From contig NC_092354.1 of the NCBI RefSeq assembly GCF_963676685.1, positions 70,110,178-70,174,177 on the forward strand: 64,000 bases of DNA, read 5' to 3'. Shown here in pieces: positions 45,786 through 57,548 of the stretch; position 1 is the stretch's first letter; every line of letters begins with the position of its first letter. This DNA is from Mytilus edulis. Its lineage: Eukaryota > Mollusca > Bivalvia > Mytilida > Mytilidae. The notes below the pieces were generated by a model. That model saw nothing but the letters and a program-made list of their open reading frames with translations. It made no database searches and was not told where the DNA came from. Position numbers and translations under genes: made by a program.

Positions 45786-47459
45786 TAATAAGGTAAATGG
45801 GTGCAATTTTATGAGACTTGGGCCACAGTTGAGGATTCAGAATTTTTTATAAAGGGATGTGTGGTGCATTGACTGTCAATAGAGGGCCGCTCTTATCATG
45901 CTTTAGTGATTCCCTATTTAAAAGACCAATTTAGGACGAACCACCCCTTTTAAACTTCGCATCTGCTATCTAAATATTCTACTATTGAATGGTCATTCTT
46001 TTTCGTCATCAATTTAACAAAGATATTATAAGGCCTAGCATAGTACCAGACAAATATTTTTTACATACAGCTGCATTTGTTAGAGATAAATTCATAAATT
46101 CCAACCTACTTCTTACTGCACAAATCATTGAACCTCCACATGACATTCATTAAGTATTTGATCTTATATGTTCTGTTATTCACATCTTTCTTTTACAATA
46201 TTCATTAACACGAACATTCCATGCAATACAATACATTATTGTTTTGTGTGTTAATATTACCAGTATATAACTTTAATTCTGCATGTACTAAGTTATTTTT
46301 TTAGTAAAACCCCCTTTTTAATCTAATTAAGGAATTATCTCATTATTTTTATTTATAGTACGTTTTAAATGATTATTTCCGGTGTTGGATGGTACATGTT
46401 TGCACTGGTAAGAGTAGAATGTTACAAATAATATAACCTTCAACTTTACCTATCTTTATTGAACATAATAACATACTGGTTTCCGAAAAGAGCTGTTTGC
46501 GACCCCATTTAATTTGTGTATACATTTGCGTGAACGAAAACAATAGTGGATCGAATTTTTTATAAACTAGAAATAGGTAAGCAATCTTGTTTTTTGTTTG
46601 TATTATTTTCATCTAGTTGGGCATGGATTGTTGCAAATTTCATTTAAACTGTTTGATAACGCACAGGGATTGGAACATTTCATTACAATTATTGCGACTG
46701 TTATTATGTTATATTACTTTTTTATAGAAAAATATTATTTTATGTTTCTCCTCTTCTGTTATAAACGGTTTCGTCCATCTGACATATTAAGAAAAATACT
46801 TTTCTTCACAAAAGTTAGATCGATCAATCTTTGTTTTACTAACATTTAACGCTTAATATTTCATACATATTCAGGACAAACATGAGAAAACAAGTCTATA
46901 AGTGTGCAAATTATACAATGGCACACAGGTTAAAATGTTATATTACAAACACGAGTTGTATGTACACAAGACTTTAGTGGCTCAAATTACATTATACAAA
47001 AATCAAAAGATTAAAGCAATAAAACGGAGGATAGGAATGAGGAATGTGACAAAGAGACAACATCCCGACCACAGACAGAGCACAACCAAAGGCCACTAAT
47101 TGGTCTTTATCCTGCTCCTGGAGGCTACATTCAGCAATTGTTTATGACATATCTTATCAACATTAAGGAATACAGCCATGTATTCATGGTCCCTTACTTT
47201 CTATGTTACAATCTGCTTTTGTAATCATTCAGCTACTTCGTCCTGAGTTAAAAAAAAAAAAAAGACATGTCAAAACTGTTCCTTATCGTTTGATTGTATG
47301 CTAGAGTAAACAGCTGATTTACGAATATTTATTAGTACAAAAACAAGGACCTCTAATAGGGCACACATGTCCTATTTATATTGCAAAATTGTGAACTTTT
47401 CGATAGAAACTTTTAACAAGGGACTTTCTTGGTCCTAAAACTCTCTATTCAGATGCTTC
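45786..47459. other. No gene seen
   Basis: AT-rich. About 47020-47065 (minus) resembles the 3' tail of the Naiad element (TTGTCTCTTTGTCACATTCC), perhaps a very short truncated copy. Confidence 0.4.
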
Positions 47460-47690
47460 AACATCCTGATAGCTCACCTATGTACAAAGTTACACCTGAG
47501 ATCACCCCTATTTTTGGGTGGGGTTCGTGTTGCTTATTCTTTAGTTTTCTATGTTGTATCATGTGTACTATTGTTTGTCTGTTTGTCTTTTTCATTTTTA
47601 GCCATGTCGTTGTCAGTTTATTTTCGATTTATGAGTTAGACTGTCCCTCTGGTATCTTTCGTCCCTCTTTTACAGCTGTGCATAGGAATT
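47460..47690 (+). repeat. Dispersed mussel repeat, family A
   Basis: Has GGGGTTCGTGTTGCTTATTC, the TGTTTGTCTGTTTGTCTTTT stretch and TCTGGTATCTTTCGTCCCTC. Same family as 172-410 (minus), 52555-52760 and 63395-63600. Confidence 0.8.
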
Positions 47691-48136
47691 ATTTTATTTA
47701 GAAAATGTACTATCTTCTGACTGCAGGGTCCGTGTAAGCAGTTCTTTACTTCAGCTATAACAAAAGCCTCTGGATATATTATTTCGAATTCGCTTAACGA
47801 GTTGATCTAATACAATAATGTAATTTGATTTTATGCCAAAGGTCATCATGGCAATATACAGTCGTTTTTTATACCTTTTCATTCCGGTTGTGCTTCAGGT
47901 TTATGCTCTTATAATATACTAGATTATGGAGTGTGTGTCCGAGCGAGAACTGCTCTAATTCATTACTTTAGGAATATTTATCAAAAAGTAGTATTTCAAT
48001 ATTCAGCCCCATTCTACTATTTAATACTGATAGCGTTTGACATTTTTAGCCGAACAAATTTATCCATTTTATATACTTCAATTATTGTATGCTGGTTCAT
48101 ATTCTGGACGCCAATCTTTGCTCCTTTATTATATAA

Positions 48137-48705
48137 TTCACTAACAAAACAATTATAAAGCTTAGAAATGGAAAATTACTAAATACTAAACTTGTTCAAA
48201 GGGTATCCACACGTCTCAATCTTCAAAATCGGTTATCTAAAAATACTACCATCGCTAACATTTTTAACAATAAAAATCGTGGTTACCCTTCTATCGATAA
48301 GTGTCATGCCAAAAAATGACTTACATGTCCCCGTCTTTCCACCAACAATACGGTAAGGTCCACGTTTAATGGTCGCACATTTTCTTTAAATTTTGAAACT
48401 GATATAACTTGAAAAACAAACAGTATTATTTATTTACTCACATGAAACAAACCGGGGTGTGGTATTCAGTACGTAAGAGAAACTGGACGATATTTATCTA
48501 AACGCACTCAAGAACATCTGTATCGTTTTAAAAGACCCAATAAATTCAAAAGTATCATTTACCAACACCTTAAGAAGCACAACCATCCTTTTAAATATTT
48601 AGCAGTTCAACCTTTAGAAGTAGTAAATAAGCAGCCTGGTGAATCGCATTCAAAGTTTGTACGATCACGGAAAATAATTGAATTAAATTGGTTTAAAAAT
48701 TACAG
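48137..48705 (+). CDS. Naiad GIY-YIG endonuclease part, with three in-frame TGA
   Basis: The open phase from 48137 has no TAA or TAG; its only stops are TGA at 48317-48319, 48410-48412 and 48443-48445. The contexts are Cys-like: KCHAKK-TGA-LTCP, DIT-TGA-KTNSIIYLLT and LLT-TGA-NKPGCGIQYVRETGR. IIYLL and GIQYVRET correspond to the GIY and YIG strands, and EH plus YQHLKKHNH give the His pair of the CCHH motif of Penelope endonucleases. A one-base shift near 48690-48702 moves the frame to YPLGLNDNIMG, which leads into the next part. The start codon is unclear: ATG 48168 is one base out of phase. If TGA is read as Sec, the three sites replace zinc-binding or linker cysteines. Confidence 0.75.
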
Positions 48706-48738
48706 ACAGTTTACCCTCTCGGTCTAAATGATAATATC

Positions 48739-51162
48739 ATGGGAATTGGTAATATATCTAGAACCAATTCCGTTAACATTTTGGATATAGTTTCTAAAAC
48801 TGTTCGTAAAAAATGTTCTCACGGTCGTAGAACAAATCGCAATCAAAGAAAATTTCGGGCCAATCATACCAATATTTCGGACCTAATTTCTATTTCAAAA
48901 AACAACGGCAAACATTATCTGTTAACAAAACTATGTTCGTTACCGGTTAATAAGTTAAATAAAATTTTGGAGGATTGCAACACAATTTCATATAGCAGTC
49001 CTAAGTATGAAATTGTTCAAATTATTATGGCATATTGTTATTCTAAATTATATCCCAAAATTGATCGCCCTGAAGATCATAAAAAACATTTTATTAAAAT
49101 TAAGTATGTCAATAAAGGCTTTGATTTTGTAAATATTGCCGGTATATTTAACGACCATTCTGTTAAAGAACAAATTCCTGGATATTTTGACAATACTGAG
49201 CTACCTCTTATTTGTTATATTTACAAGAAATCTACCCGGAAATTTGTGTTTAATTATAGTCAATTGTGTAAAGATGTTAATATCAGTGAAAATACACCTA
49301 CTTCATGTAATTGCAGTAATTCCGAATATATTTATGGACCCATTTCCCATGTTATAACAGGAGATCTTAACATCGTTCAAGACCGAGAGTTAAAATCATT
49401 CCTCAGTAAAGGACCTAAATATCGTCCCCCGTCAATTATTAATTGGAATGAGTGTCGTAATATCATCCACGACTCACTCCATACTTACGGTATGAAATGG
49501 ATAAAACGGGAAAAAGCTGACAAAAAATCTTTGGACTCTTTTTTTAATTCAGTAATGAAGATAGTTGATATACGTATTCAACATTTTAAAGAACATTTTA
49601 CTATAAACAATAACAACAATAAACCTATTTCTCGTATCAAACATAAACTAAAAGAACTAGCCAAGGAATTTGTTTTTGTCCCGGCAGATAAAGCTGCTAA
49701 TAATATTATTATTGTTTGACGTAAATTTTACATTGAGGTTCTGAAAAAGGAAATCACCAATTCACCAACATTCCAACTGACTCCATTTTCAGAAAACGAA
49801 ATCTGTAACAAACATAAACTTTCAGGCACCGCTTTACAAGCAGAGCCAAATACAATGAAAGTCCCAACTATGTATTGGCTTCCGAAGCTACACAAAACCC
49901 CTTACAAATATAGATTTATTTCGTCTTCAAGCCATTGTTCAACTACTAAATTGTCTATTCTTCTTACCAGCACACTTGGTACAATTAAAAACCTGATAAT
50001 AAATTGTTCAAATAAGGCCTTCGAAAATAGTGGAATAAATTACTTTTGGAGTGTCAAGAACTCGTTGGAAGTACTTGATAAATTGCATGCTTATATTGGT
50101 GATTTTGAATCTGTTCAAAGTTTTGATTTTTCTACCCTGTATACCACATTGCCTCACATTCTCATTAAGAAAAAATTCACACACCTAATTAAATGGGCAT
50201 TCAAAAAATCAGAATGTGAATATATATGTTCAAACTCTTTTAGGTCATTTTTTAGTAGCAATAAACAAAAAAACTATGTTAATTGGACATGCTTTGATAC
50301 TATATATGCCCTTGAATTTTTACTAGATAACATTTTTGTTCGCTTTGGGGATTCCGTATATCGTCAGATTATCGGAATTCCAATGGGGACTAACTGTGCA
50401 CCACTTATTGCGGACCTGTTTTTGTATTGTTATGAGTTACAATTTATGACAAAAATAAGCAAAGACCCATCGAAACAACATCTGATAAACAAATTTAATA
50501 ATACTTTTAGATATTTGGATGATATTTTGGCTCTCAATAATGACGACTTCAGTATGTATATTAATGAAATTTATCCTGTTGAACTTACTTTAAATAAAGC
50601 TAATACTAACAATGACCACTGCCCTTTTCTCGATCTTGATATCTATATCACTAATGGAAAGCTGAATACTAAAATTTATGATAAAAGGGATGATTTTTCA
50701 TTTCCTATCGTTAATTATCCGTTTTTAGATGGTGACGTTCCCTTGTCACCATCTTACGGTGTTTATATATCTCAACTTGTACGATTCGCTCGTGTATGTA
50801 ACAATGTTTTAGATTTTAACGAGAGAAATTTATGTATTACTGAAAAATTATTACACCAGGGTTTTCGATATCACAAACTAGTCAAAACATTTACTAAATT
50901 TTATCATCGGTATAAAGACATCATTCGTAAATATAGCTCAACATGCAGACTTCTAATACGTTCAGGTATTTCACATCCAATTTTTTATGGTAATATTCTT
51001 TATAAAGCACAAAGGTGTCAGTATTCACCTCAGAAACTTACAAAACCTTTGAATAGACTTATTAAGAAGGGATATAATTACGATACTGTTGTCAAGTCAT
51101 TAAAGATTGCATATTTTGGCGTTAATATTGAGTCACTGATAAGGTCTTTGCATCGGAACTAA
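48739..51162 (+). CDS. Naiad CxC linker and reverse transcriptase, one in-frame TGA
   Basis: A single phase runs from before 48739 to TAA 51160-51162, interrupted only by TGA 49717-49719. Order: a basic stretch (GRRTNRNQRK), the CxC motif (CNC at 49306-49314) in TSCNCSNSEYIYGP, FVFVPADKAANNIIIV then TGA then RKFYIEVLKKEI, the Penelope signature YWLPKLHKTPYKYRFI (from about 49870), SFDFSTLYTTLPH, IGIPMGTNCAPLIADLFL and the catalytic FRYLDDILAL (YLDD 50512-50523). HRYKDIIRKY and FGVNIESLIRSLHRN close the protein. The RT copies the element RNA at a nicked target and is related to telomerase RT. The TGA follows a position where related RT proteins may carry Cys, so Sec is possible; a nonsense change is the alternative. 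Confidence 0.85.
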
Positions 51163-51216
51163 ACACATTTATTCTAAAAACAGTTGTTGGCATGACACGG
51201 GTTATGTTCTTCTCAT

Positions 51217-51277
51217 ATATGTTATGATGGTATGATACTAAACCCCTAACGGGAAGGATTGTGCCTGATGTTCATAT
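51217..51277 (+). promoter_or_regulatory. Candidate SECIS element (form II)
   Basis: Helix I is ATATG (51217-51221) with CATAT (51273-51277). The quartet is ATGAT (51224-51228) with TGAT (51266-51269). Helix II is 51229-51239 with 51255-51265, with 7 Watson-Crick pairs, 3 wobbles and one mismatch. The AAA bulge is at 51240-51242, then a CCC/GGG mini-stem. The spacing of ATGA to AA is 12 bases, as in eukaryotic SECIS. It lies 55 bases after the RT stop codon, where a SECIS belongs. Confidence 0.7.
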
Positions 51278-51830
51278 GATGAAATCATAATCTTTCAGTC
51301 AGTTTAGTTGAAGTCTGGAGCTGGCATGTCAGTTAACTGCTAGTAGTCTGTTGTTATTTATGTATTATTGTCATTTTGTTTATTTTCTTTGGTTACATCT
51401 TCTGACATCAGACTCGGATTTCTCTTGAACTGAATTTTAATGTGCGTATTGTTATGCGTTTGCTTTACTACATTGGTTAGAGGTATAGGGGGAGGGTTGA
51501 GATCTCACAAACATGTTTAACCCCGCCGCATTTTTGCGCCTGTCCCAAGTCAGGAGCCTCTGGCCTTTGTTAGTCTTGTATTATTTTAATTTTAGTTTCT
51601 TGTGTACAATTTGGAAATTAGTATGGCGTTCATTATCACTGGACTAGTATATATTTGTTTAGGGGCCAGCTGAAGGACGCCTCCGGGTGCGGGAATTTCT
51701 CGCTACATTGAAGACCTGTTGGTGACCCTCTGCTGTTGTTTTTTATTTGGGCGGGTTGTTGTCTCTTTGACACATTCCCCATTTCCATTCTCAATTTTAC
51801 TATTGATTTGTGCAAACCTAATCTAGATAT

Positions 51831-52554
51831 CTCCAAATGAAAAACACTTGTTTAAATTAGGTTGACAAACGTATGATATCAAGGGAAAAAAGTTTAAAAG
51901 TCCCATATTGGGTCTTGTTTTATTTCTTGCAACCAATATATGAAGACAGTTTTGTGTCTTTTGAATGATATACTACAAACTGCTCAGAGTCTGATATATA
52001 TTTAGTGCTCGACCAGTAAGGTCGTGCACATATTTTACTAGATGAGACTCGACATTACCTCGACAGAACTTTACTGTACTTAATTGTACTCGACGTTGGT
52101 CTCGACTTTACGTAATAAGTCTGATTTAGTATTTGATAATCTTAATGTAGTCTGAAATAGTCTCGACAAAGGCTCTACCTGTCTCAACAAATTTTGAACT
52201 TCACGTTTAGTCTTCACTGGTCTGAATCAGTTAATCAACCTCTATTATATATTGATCTTACAAAATTCTAGGTTATTTGGTAGATTGGTTCATTGTGGTC
52301 AAATTAAAGGATTTATTCAATTGGTAAAAAAAAGTAAGAAATTTCAGTTTTGATAAAAATCAGATACTCATATAGTCATCTTTGATTATTTCTTTAACGT
52401 TTTTAAAACAACTTGGATTTTTATAAAACTCTACAGCTATCACAATTTAACATTGATCATGATTGTTCGGTATTTTGGTTTACTGCTGTCAAATTAAATT
52501 AGACTATTTACCGGGAATTAAATAACATAAGAAACACAACGGGTGTCACATGTG
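51831..52554. other. No gene seen
   Basis: AT-rich spacer with several CTCGAC/GTCTCGAC-type words at about 52010-52180. There is no supported feature. Confidence 0.4.
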
Positions 52555-52760
52555 GATTAGGATCTCCTTACCCTTCCGGAGCACATGACTCAACTTCCAG
52601 TTTTTGATGGGGCACGTGTTGCTTAGTCTTTTGTTTTCTATGTTGGGTAATGTGTCTGTTTGTCTTTTTATTTATTAGCCATGACGTTATCAGTTAATTT
52701 TCGATTTACGAGTTTGATTGTCTCACTGGTATCTTTCGTCACTCTTTTAAAGGATTTGAT
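52555..52760 (+). repeat. Dispersed mussel repeat, family A
   Basis: Starts GATTAGGATCTCCTTACCCT and continues through GGGGCACGTGTTGCTTAGTC to CTGGTATCTTTCGTCACTCT; homologous to the other family A copies. Confidence 0.8.
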
Positions 52761-54332
52761 TAAAATGTAAACAAACTGGAATATTCAGTCCGGACTGAAA
52801 TAAGAGAGTCACTTTTAAATTTGTTTATTACTTTTCAAATAAAATTTGAAGAAATGACGAAAACCTGAAATGTTCTTGTTCTGTTTGTTCATTGCCAAAT
52901 TCCTCAAATATAGTCAAGCGTTATCATGGATCCTATTAATATGACTTCAGAATGAAATGTGAAATATTATGTTTGCATCTTATTTTGAAAGCTTCATATC
53001 CTAAACTCCTTCTCACAAACAGACCAAGAAATTTCTGGGATTTAATCATTTCTGTAAATTTGAAATTAACATTCTGTACCATACTTTTTTGTTTCCTCCC
53101 TGCAGTTTTCCCCCATTTTTTGAAAGACTTTTATCACTGAAAAGTGTTATAAACTTTGTTTTAAATAAATGTTAAAAGTTGAATTCAAAATTTAAAAACC
53201 ACAACACCCAGTATTAACACTTTTAAAATGTTCATTGATATAGATATGCGTACTATTCGATGTTAAAGGTTGCACTTTGTAAATACAGCTGTTTCTTAAA
53301 ACACGCCTCTTTTGGGGAGATCTTGAATATTCATAGAAAATTAATTTTGTTTACATACTGGTTCTCAGTTATGCTCTCTGTGTTCCATCTCACAGAGACA
53401 TAACTTGGGAATGTTTCCAGTAAATATACATGTACATATTGTTTACATTGAAATCTGTGGTAACCTTTCATTCGAGGTAGGTGTAGTTAAGAAAATTAGT
53501 GTTAGTTTAAACTAAAAGAAGTTCAGGGCATATAAACGTTGAAAATATGCCGCACAGCCCTATATTTTGACCTTTGAAAAAAATTGTGGTGCATATTAAT
53601 TTTCAATTCTAGGATAAGATTTTTTTCAAAACTTCATAGTAAAGGTGGTACAGTTTTAGCCGTAAAAGGAGTTCCTATGGGAAATTGCATTGTCAATATT
53701 TACAGAAATGCAACCTATAGTCACATGAATCGAGATTCTACAAATTTTTAGGTTGTCAGAATTATTGAATAAGTACACCTATAAATACTAAACTAAGTCT
53801 AGCATGCACGTTTTTTATATTCATTTAACATCTGTAACGTATTATTGATAAATCATATTTCAATCAGTGGTTGTTGATTGCAAGTTATAGTGACATTGAT
53901 AAAACTGTGCACGAAGAAAACATAAAAAATAGGTAAATTGCATTTGAAAGAGCCTTGACATTCGTTTTGACATTTCCAATAGGTTCCAATTGTAAAATGA
54001 AACTTGATTTGTTATTGTTTTAAAACTATTATTTCTATTTACATTCAAAAGCACGTGTGTTCAGTATTATTTCATGACGGCTGTCCCCTCGTATTTGCGC
54101 AGTGCGTGGCTGAAGTTAATACGACAGGTATCATAGATAGATCACTAATAAAAAAAAAACATCGCCAAATTATTGTCTTGAAAGCCAAGCATTAATTTTC
54201 GTTACTTTAATGATTATTTTGATCATATAAAAGATTTCCTTGAAAAATATCTCAATCATTTTTTTTGGAGTTAAACTTAACCATTCAAGAATATAATAAA
54301 ATATGCATCAATTTTATGTACACAAATATTAC
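52761..54332. other. No gene seen
   Basis: AT-rich, with only short frames and no repeat shared with the rest of the window. Confidence 0.4.
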
Positions 54333-54463
54333 CTTCAATATATTCGTCAATGACGTAGGGTCTAGCTTGTAAACGGGCCTCGCAGTCTCAGAAATATCAC
54401 TTTTAGTTCTTGGCTCATACAGGGGCTCATTTTGACATATACAATTGTCAGTGTCGCCTCTTG
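54333..54463 (-). CDS. Candidate internal coding exon
   Basis: Minus-strand segment between acceptor ATTTTTATTTCAG and donor GTAATA. It is open in one phase and reads RGDTDNCICQNEPLYEPRTK and then SDISETARPVYKLDPTSLTN. Tyrosine-containing EPLYEP and PVYKL resemble the cytoplasmic tail of a receptor, but I recognise no family. No partner exon was found; intron positions on either side are open-ended. Confidence 0.4.
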
Positions 54464-54838
54464 CTGAAATAAAAATTAATGTAAATTATTACATTTGCAT
54501 GTAATTGAAACAGGTATGATAAAGAGCTTTGACAACCACAACTTTTGAACAAAGTCTTGAACATGTCTAACTCAGGCTCATCAATGTATCATTCGAAGTT
54601 CAAAGAAGTCTTATAGTTGTGTTACACATATTTTGATGTTCTATCACTTTGTCTCGGTAAAACATGCCAGTGTAAACTTATTGATTGATTTATTTTTGTT
54701 TAACGTAATTTGCATCAATATTTTTCTATGTCGTAGTAGGTAACAAATTTAGAACGTATAATGTATCTTATTATGTATTATGTTCGCTTTGATGTATCTG
54801 TTGATTATTCCAGCAAAAGATAGAGTTGAAGAATTGTA

Positions 54839-55549
54839 ATGGCATTGGAACATGTTGATATTACAACGAGCCAAAAACTTGACAGAAGTGTCTACCATCC
54901 AGCCATAACTCATAGTACCACTAAGCCAGTTGTTAATGATAACTTGGACAGAACTCTGCATTTATCTACCTTAAAAACTGAAAAGACAAATTCTAAAAAA
55001 ATGATAACAAATTTCAAAAATGAAAACCTGCCTACAATCTCCGATAGTGACGAAATTGAAACCACTGAGGAAAATGAAAATGCTGATATCAACTGTTCAG
55101 TTGATAATAAAAACCAACAGATTGATACTAAGAAAGATATTCAAAAGAAAGATAGTGACGAATCGTTCGACTATTCGTCAGATTTGGACAGAACTCTGAA
55201 TTTATCTATCTTGAAAACTGAAAAGACCAATTTAAGAAAAATGAGAAACAATTACAAAAATGAAAACCTCCCAACAATATTCGATAGTAACGAAATTGAA
55301 ACCACTGAAGAAAATGAAATTTCTGATATCAACTGTTCAGTTGATGATAATAACCAAGAGATTGATACAAAGAAAGAAATTAAAAAAACAGATCTTGAGG
55401 CATCGTTCGACTCTTCGTCAGATTGTGTTCTTTTACCAACACACAGCGCCACCGATTCTTCAAGTACTCCAAACAACAAACGGGACGCGATGTTTCTAAC
55501 ATTTATTGGTGCTGGCATCATAGCAACAATGTATGTTTTAAATAAGTAA
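54839..55549 (+). CDS. Tail-anchored protein with two 80-residue repeats
   Basis: ATG 54839 to TAA 55547-55549, 236 residues, intron-less. It has a polar N terminus, then two tandem repeats of 80 residues (about 36-115 and 116-195) that match at DNA level with a period of 240 bases. Each contains LDRTL.LS.LKTEKTN, KNENLPTI.DS.EIETTEEN and DINCSVD. The end is a single hydrophobic segment (FLTFIGAGIIATMYVLNK) with almost nothing after it, a tail anchor of the mitochondrial or ER type. The protein is rich in Asp, Glu, Lys, Asn and Thr and likely disordered in the cytosol. No family is recognised. It could instead be the last exon of a longer gene. Confidence 0.65.
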   Translation: MALEHVDITTSQKLDRSVYHPAITHSTTKPVVNDNLDRTLHLSTLKTEKTNSKKMITNFKNENLPTISDSDEIETTEENENADINCSVDNKNQQIDTKKDIQKKDSDESFDYSSDLDRTLNLSILKTEKTNLRKMRNNYKNENLPTIFDSNEIETTEENEISDINCSVDDNNQEIDTKKEIKKTDLEASFDSSSDCVLLPTHSATDSSSTPNNKRDAMFLTFIGAGIIATMYVLNK

Positions 55550-57404
55550 GAATGACCAGCAGGAGACCACTTAATATATAAATCATCGATTACGATTATA
55601 AGACTTAACAAATTAGTTTATTTAGTATTGCAATATCACATTGCTGGTTTTATGAGAAGACACTTTTTCGTGTAACGCACACACAATTTAAAAAGTGAAA
55701 GGGGGAAAAGCCTGTTACAACAAATGCATAGAATTTGTCTCCGTAATTCATGGATTGAGGTCGATTGCAGTTATGGAATTTTACAGGATAAAAAGGACTA
55801 AGTTAGTACTATAATTATATTTTTTAGTATTGAATTGCCTTCCAAACTATTTATCTTATCTTTAGTAATATAACGCAGTGCTTCTGTTTTGGGCCAGTAT
55901 TGATCTTTATTTCATACTATTACTACTATTTTTCTTGTCAACTCAGCCTTCCCAAACATTTGTGATTTTCTTTACCTCACATGACCCAAAAAGGCCGATA
56001 AGCTTTTCTCAATATCTTTCGTCCGTCGTCCGTTGTCGTTTTAATACTTTTACAAAACATCTTGACCACTGAAAATAAATCAACGAAATTTAACGACCTG
56101 GCTTACTAACGAAGATGGCCGCCATGGCTAAACATGGAGCATAAGGATAAAATGCAGATTTAGCTTATATCTCTGCAGCTAAATCGTTTAAAGCGAATCT
56201 ATCAAGAGGTACAGTTGTTTAACAAGTCAAGATCTATCTCCCCAAACTGTTGTTAGATATTGTAAGGAGATTTTTCAGTTTTCGTTTTGCATGTTATTAT
56301 AAATGGAGATGAACTGTAAACAGCACAATTGTTCAGCTGAGTAAGATCTACAAACATGATATGACAAATAAGAGATATTGTCCCTTAAAGTAATTTTTTT
56401 CACAATTTTTCGAAAACTTTTGATATCATTCACGTAAGTCTTCTCCTCTGAAACAACTGAGACAAATTTAATCAAACTAAGTAACAATAATAATTAGAGT
56501 ATTAAGTTTTAAATATGTGTCCTTATAACTTGGAGCCTCTAGTTTCATTATATATCGAAGAAGAAACTTTGTTCTAAGGTTTACGTTTAATATTGTCATG
56601 AGAAATGATATTTTCAATTTAATAATGGTCGTTGTTCAGTTTATAAATATAAAGTTTTTCCTTTGATAAAAATACTTGTATATTTGACTGGATGTAGTCA
56701 ATAATGATGTCTCGTCACAATATTGAGACTGTCAATATTAAAATTTGATAGGCTACTATATACTTTTTTGTTTGTTTAATTGTATGGGTCAATCAAACCT
56801 CCTGTATGTATACATTTCTTATTTTGTGTAATCAGTTTATCGTTATCAGCTTTGCCTTTCTAATTCAAATTTGCAATTTGTCAGATTATATAAACCGACA
56901 TTACGGTTTTTCAAGTTTTGTACCAAATGTTCTGGTCGTGAAAGGCAAATCTATCAAAAATCAAAGTAATGTTTACCAATATAACTTATTTGTTCAAATT
57001 GATGGTTTACTTTCTGTAAATATTTACCATTTCACAGCTGTATACTACTGTTGACTTCAGTTAATTACCCCTTATGTTATTGATTGTATATTAACATTGT
57101 GTCATAGATAAACATGTGTTCGTTCAGTGTATGTTCACTTTTGTTTATATTTCTTTTGATTGAGTCAAGCCAATTTAATTGATATTTTATCATGTTTATA
57201 GCGTGTCTTTTTATTTAGTGATGTTACTCTATTGTTTCTGGGTAATGGTAAAGGTTAATACCTATTAGAACATTAAGACCCGCTGCATTTGTTTGTACTT
57301 TCTCTAATGTTCAGTTGTTTGTAGATGTGTTTCTCTTTTCTTGTTTTTATATAGATTAGACCGTTGGATTTACTGTTGAAAAGGTTTTCCTCTAGTAATT
57401 TTTA
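55550..57404. other. No gene seen
   Basis: AT-rich spacer. A YY1-type AAGATGGCCGCCATGGC stands at about 56114-56130 without an obvious gene next to it. About 56880-57060 resembles mussel repeat sequence. Confidence 0.4.
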
Positions 57405-57548
57405 GGGCCTTTTATAGCTTATTGTTCGGTGTGAGCCAAGGCTCCGTGTCTAAGACTGTACTTATACCTATGATGGATTTTCTTTTAAAATTGGGAATTG
57501 AATGGATGGAGAGTTGTCTCATTGGCACTCATACCACGTCTTCTTATT
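57405..57548 (-). repeat. Family B relative (minus strand)
   Basis: Read on the minus strand it contains AAGACGTGGTATGAGTGCCA, then ATGAGACAACTCTCCATCCA, ending near AAAGGCCC; a diverged family B copy. Confidence 0.65.

Larger units (their letters stand above)
47900..51830 (+). mobile_element. Naiad-type Penelope-like retroelement, near full length
   Basis: The domain order is N-terminal GIY-YIG endonuclease, CxC linker, reverse transcriptase and a long 3' UTR. This permuted order defines the Naiad clade of Penelope-like elements, known from many invertebrates; some Naiads in clams and spiders encode selenoproteins. The 3' end near 51790-51830 (CTCTTTGACACATTCCCCAT then TTCTCAATTTTA) is inferred from the repeat at 9405 and short tails elsewhere. 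The 5' border is not certain; sequence from about 47900 is AT-rich with a long open frame of unclear meaning. Confidence 0.85.

Noticed and set aside
46598-47099. Frames of 83 and 65 codons
   Set aside because: Composition is that of AT-rich non-coding DNA; the second overlaps a short repeat tail.
49717-49719. TGA as a simple nonsense mutation
   Set aside because: Not excluded, but less favoured: the other three stops in the same element are also TGA in Cys-like contexts and a SECIS-like hairpin follows. The nearby frameshift keeps the decay explanation open.
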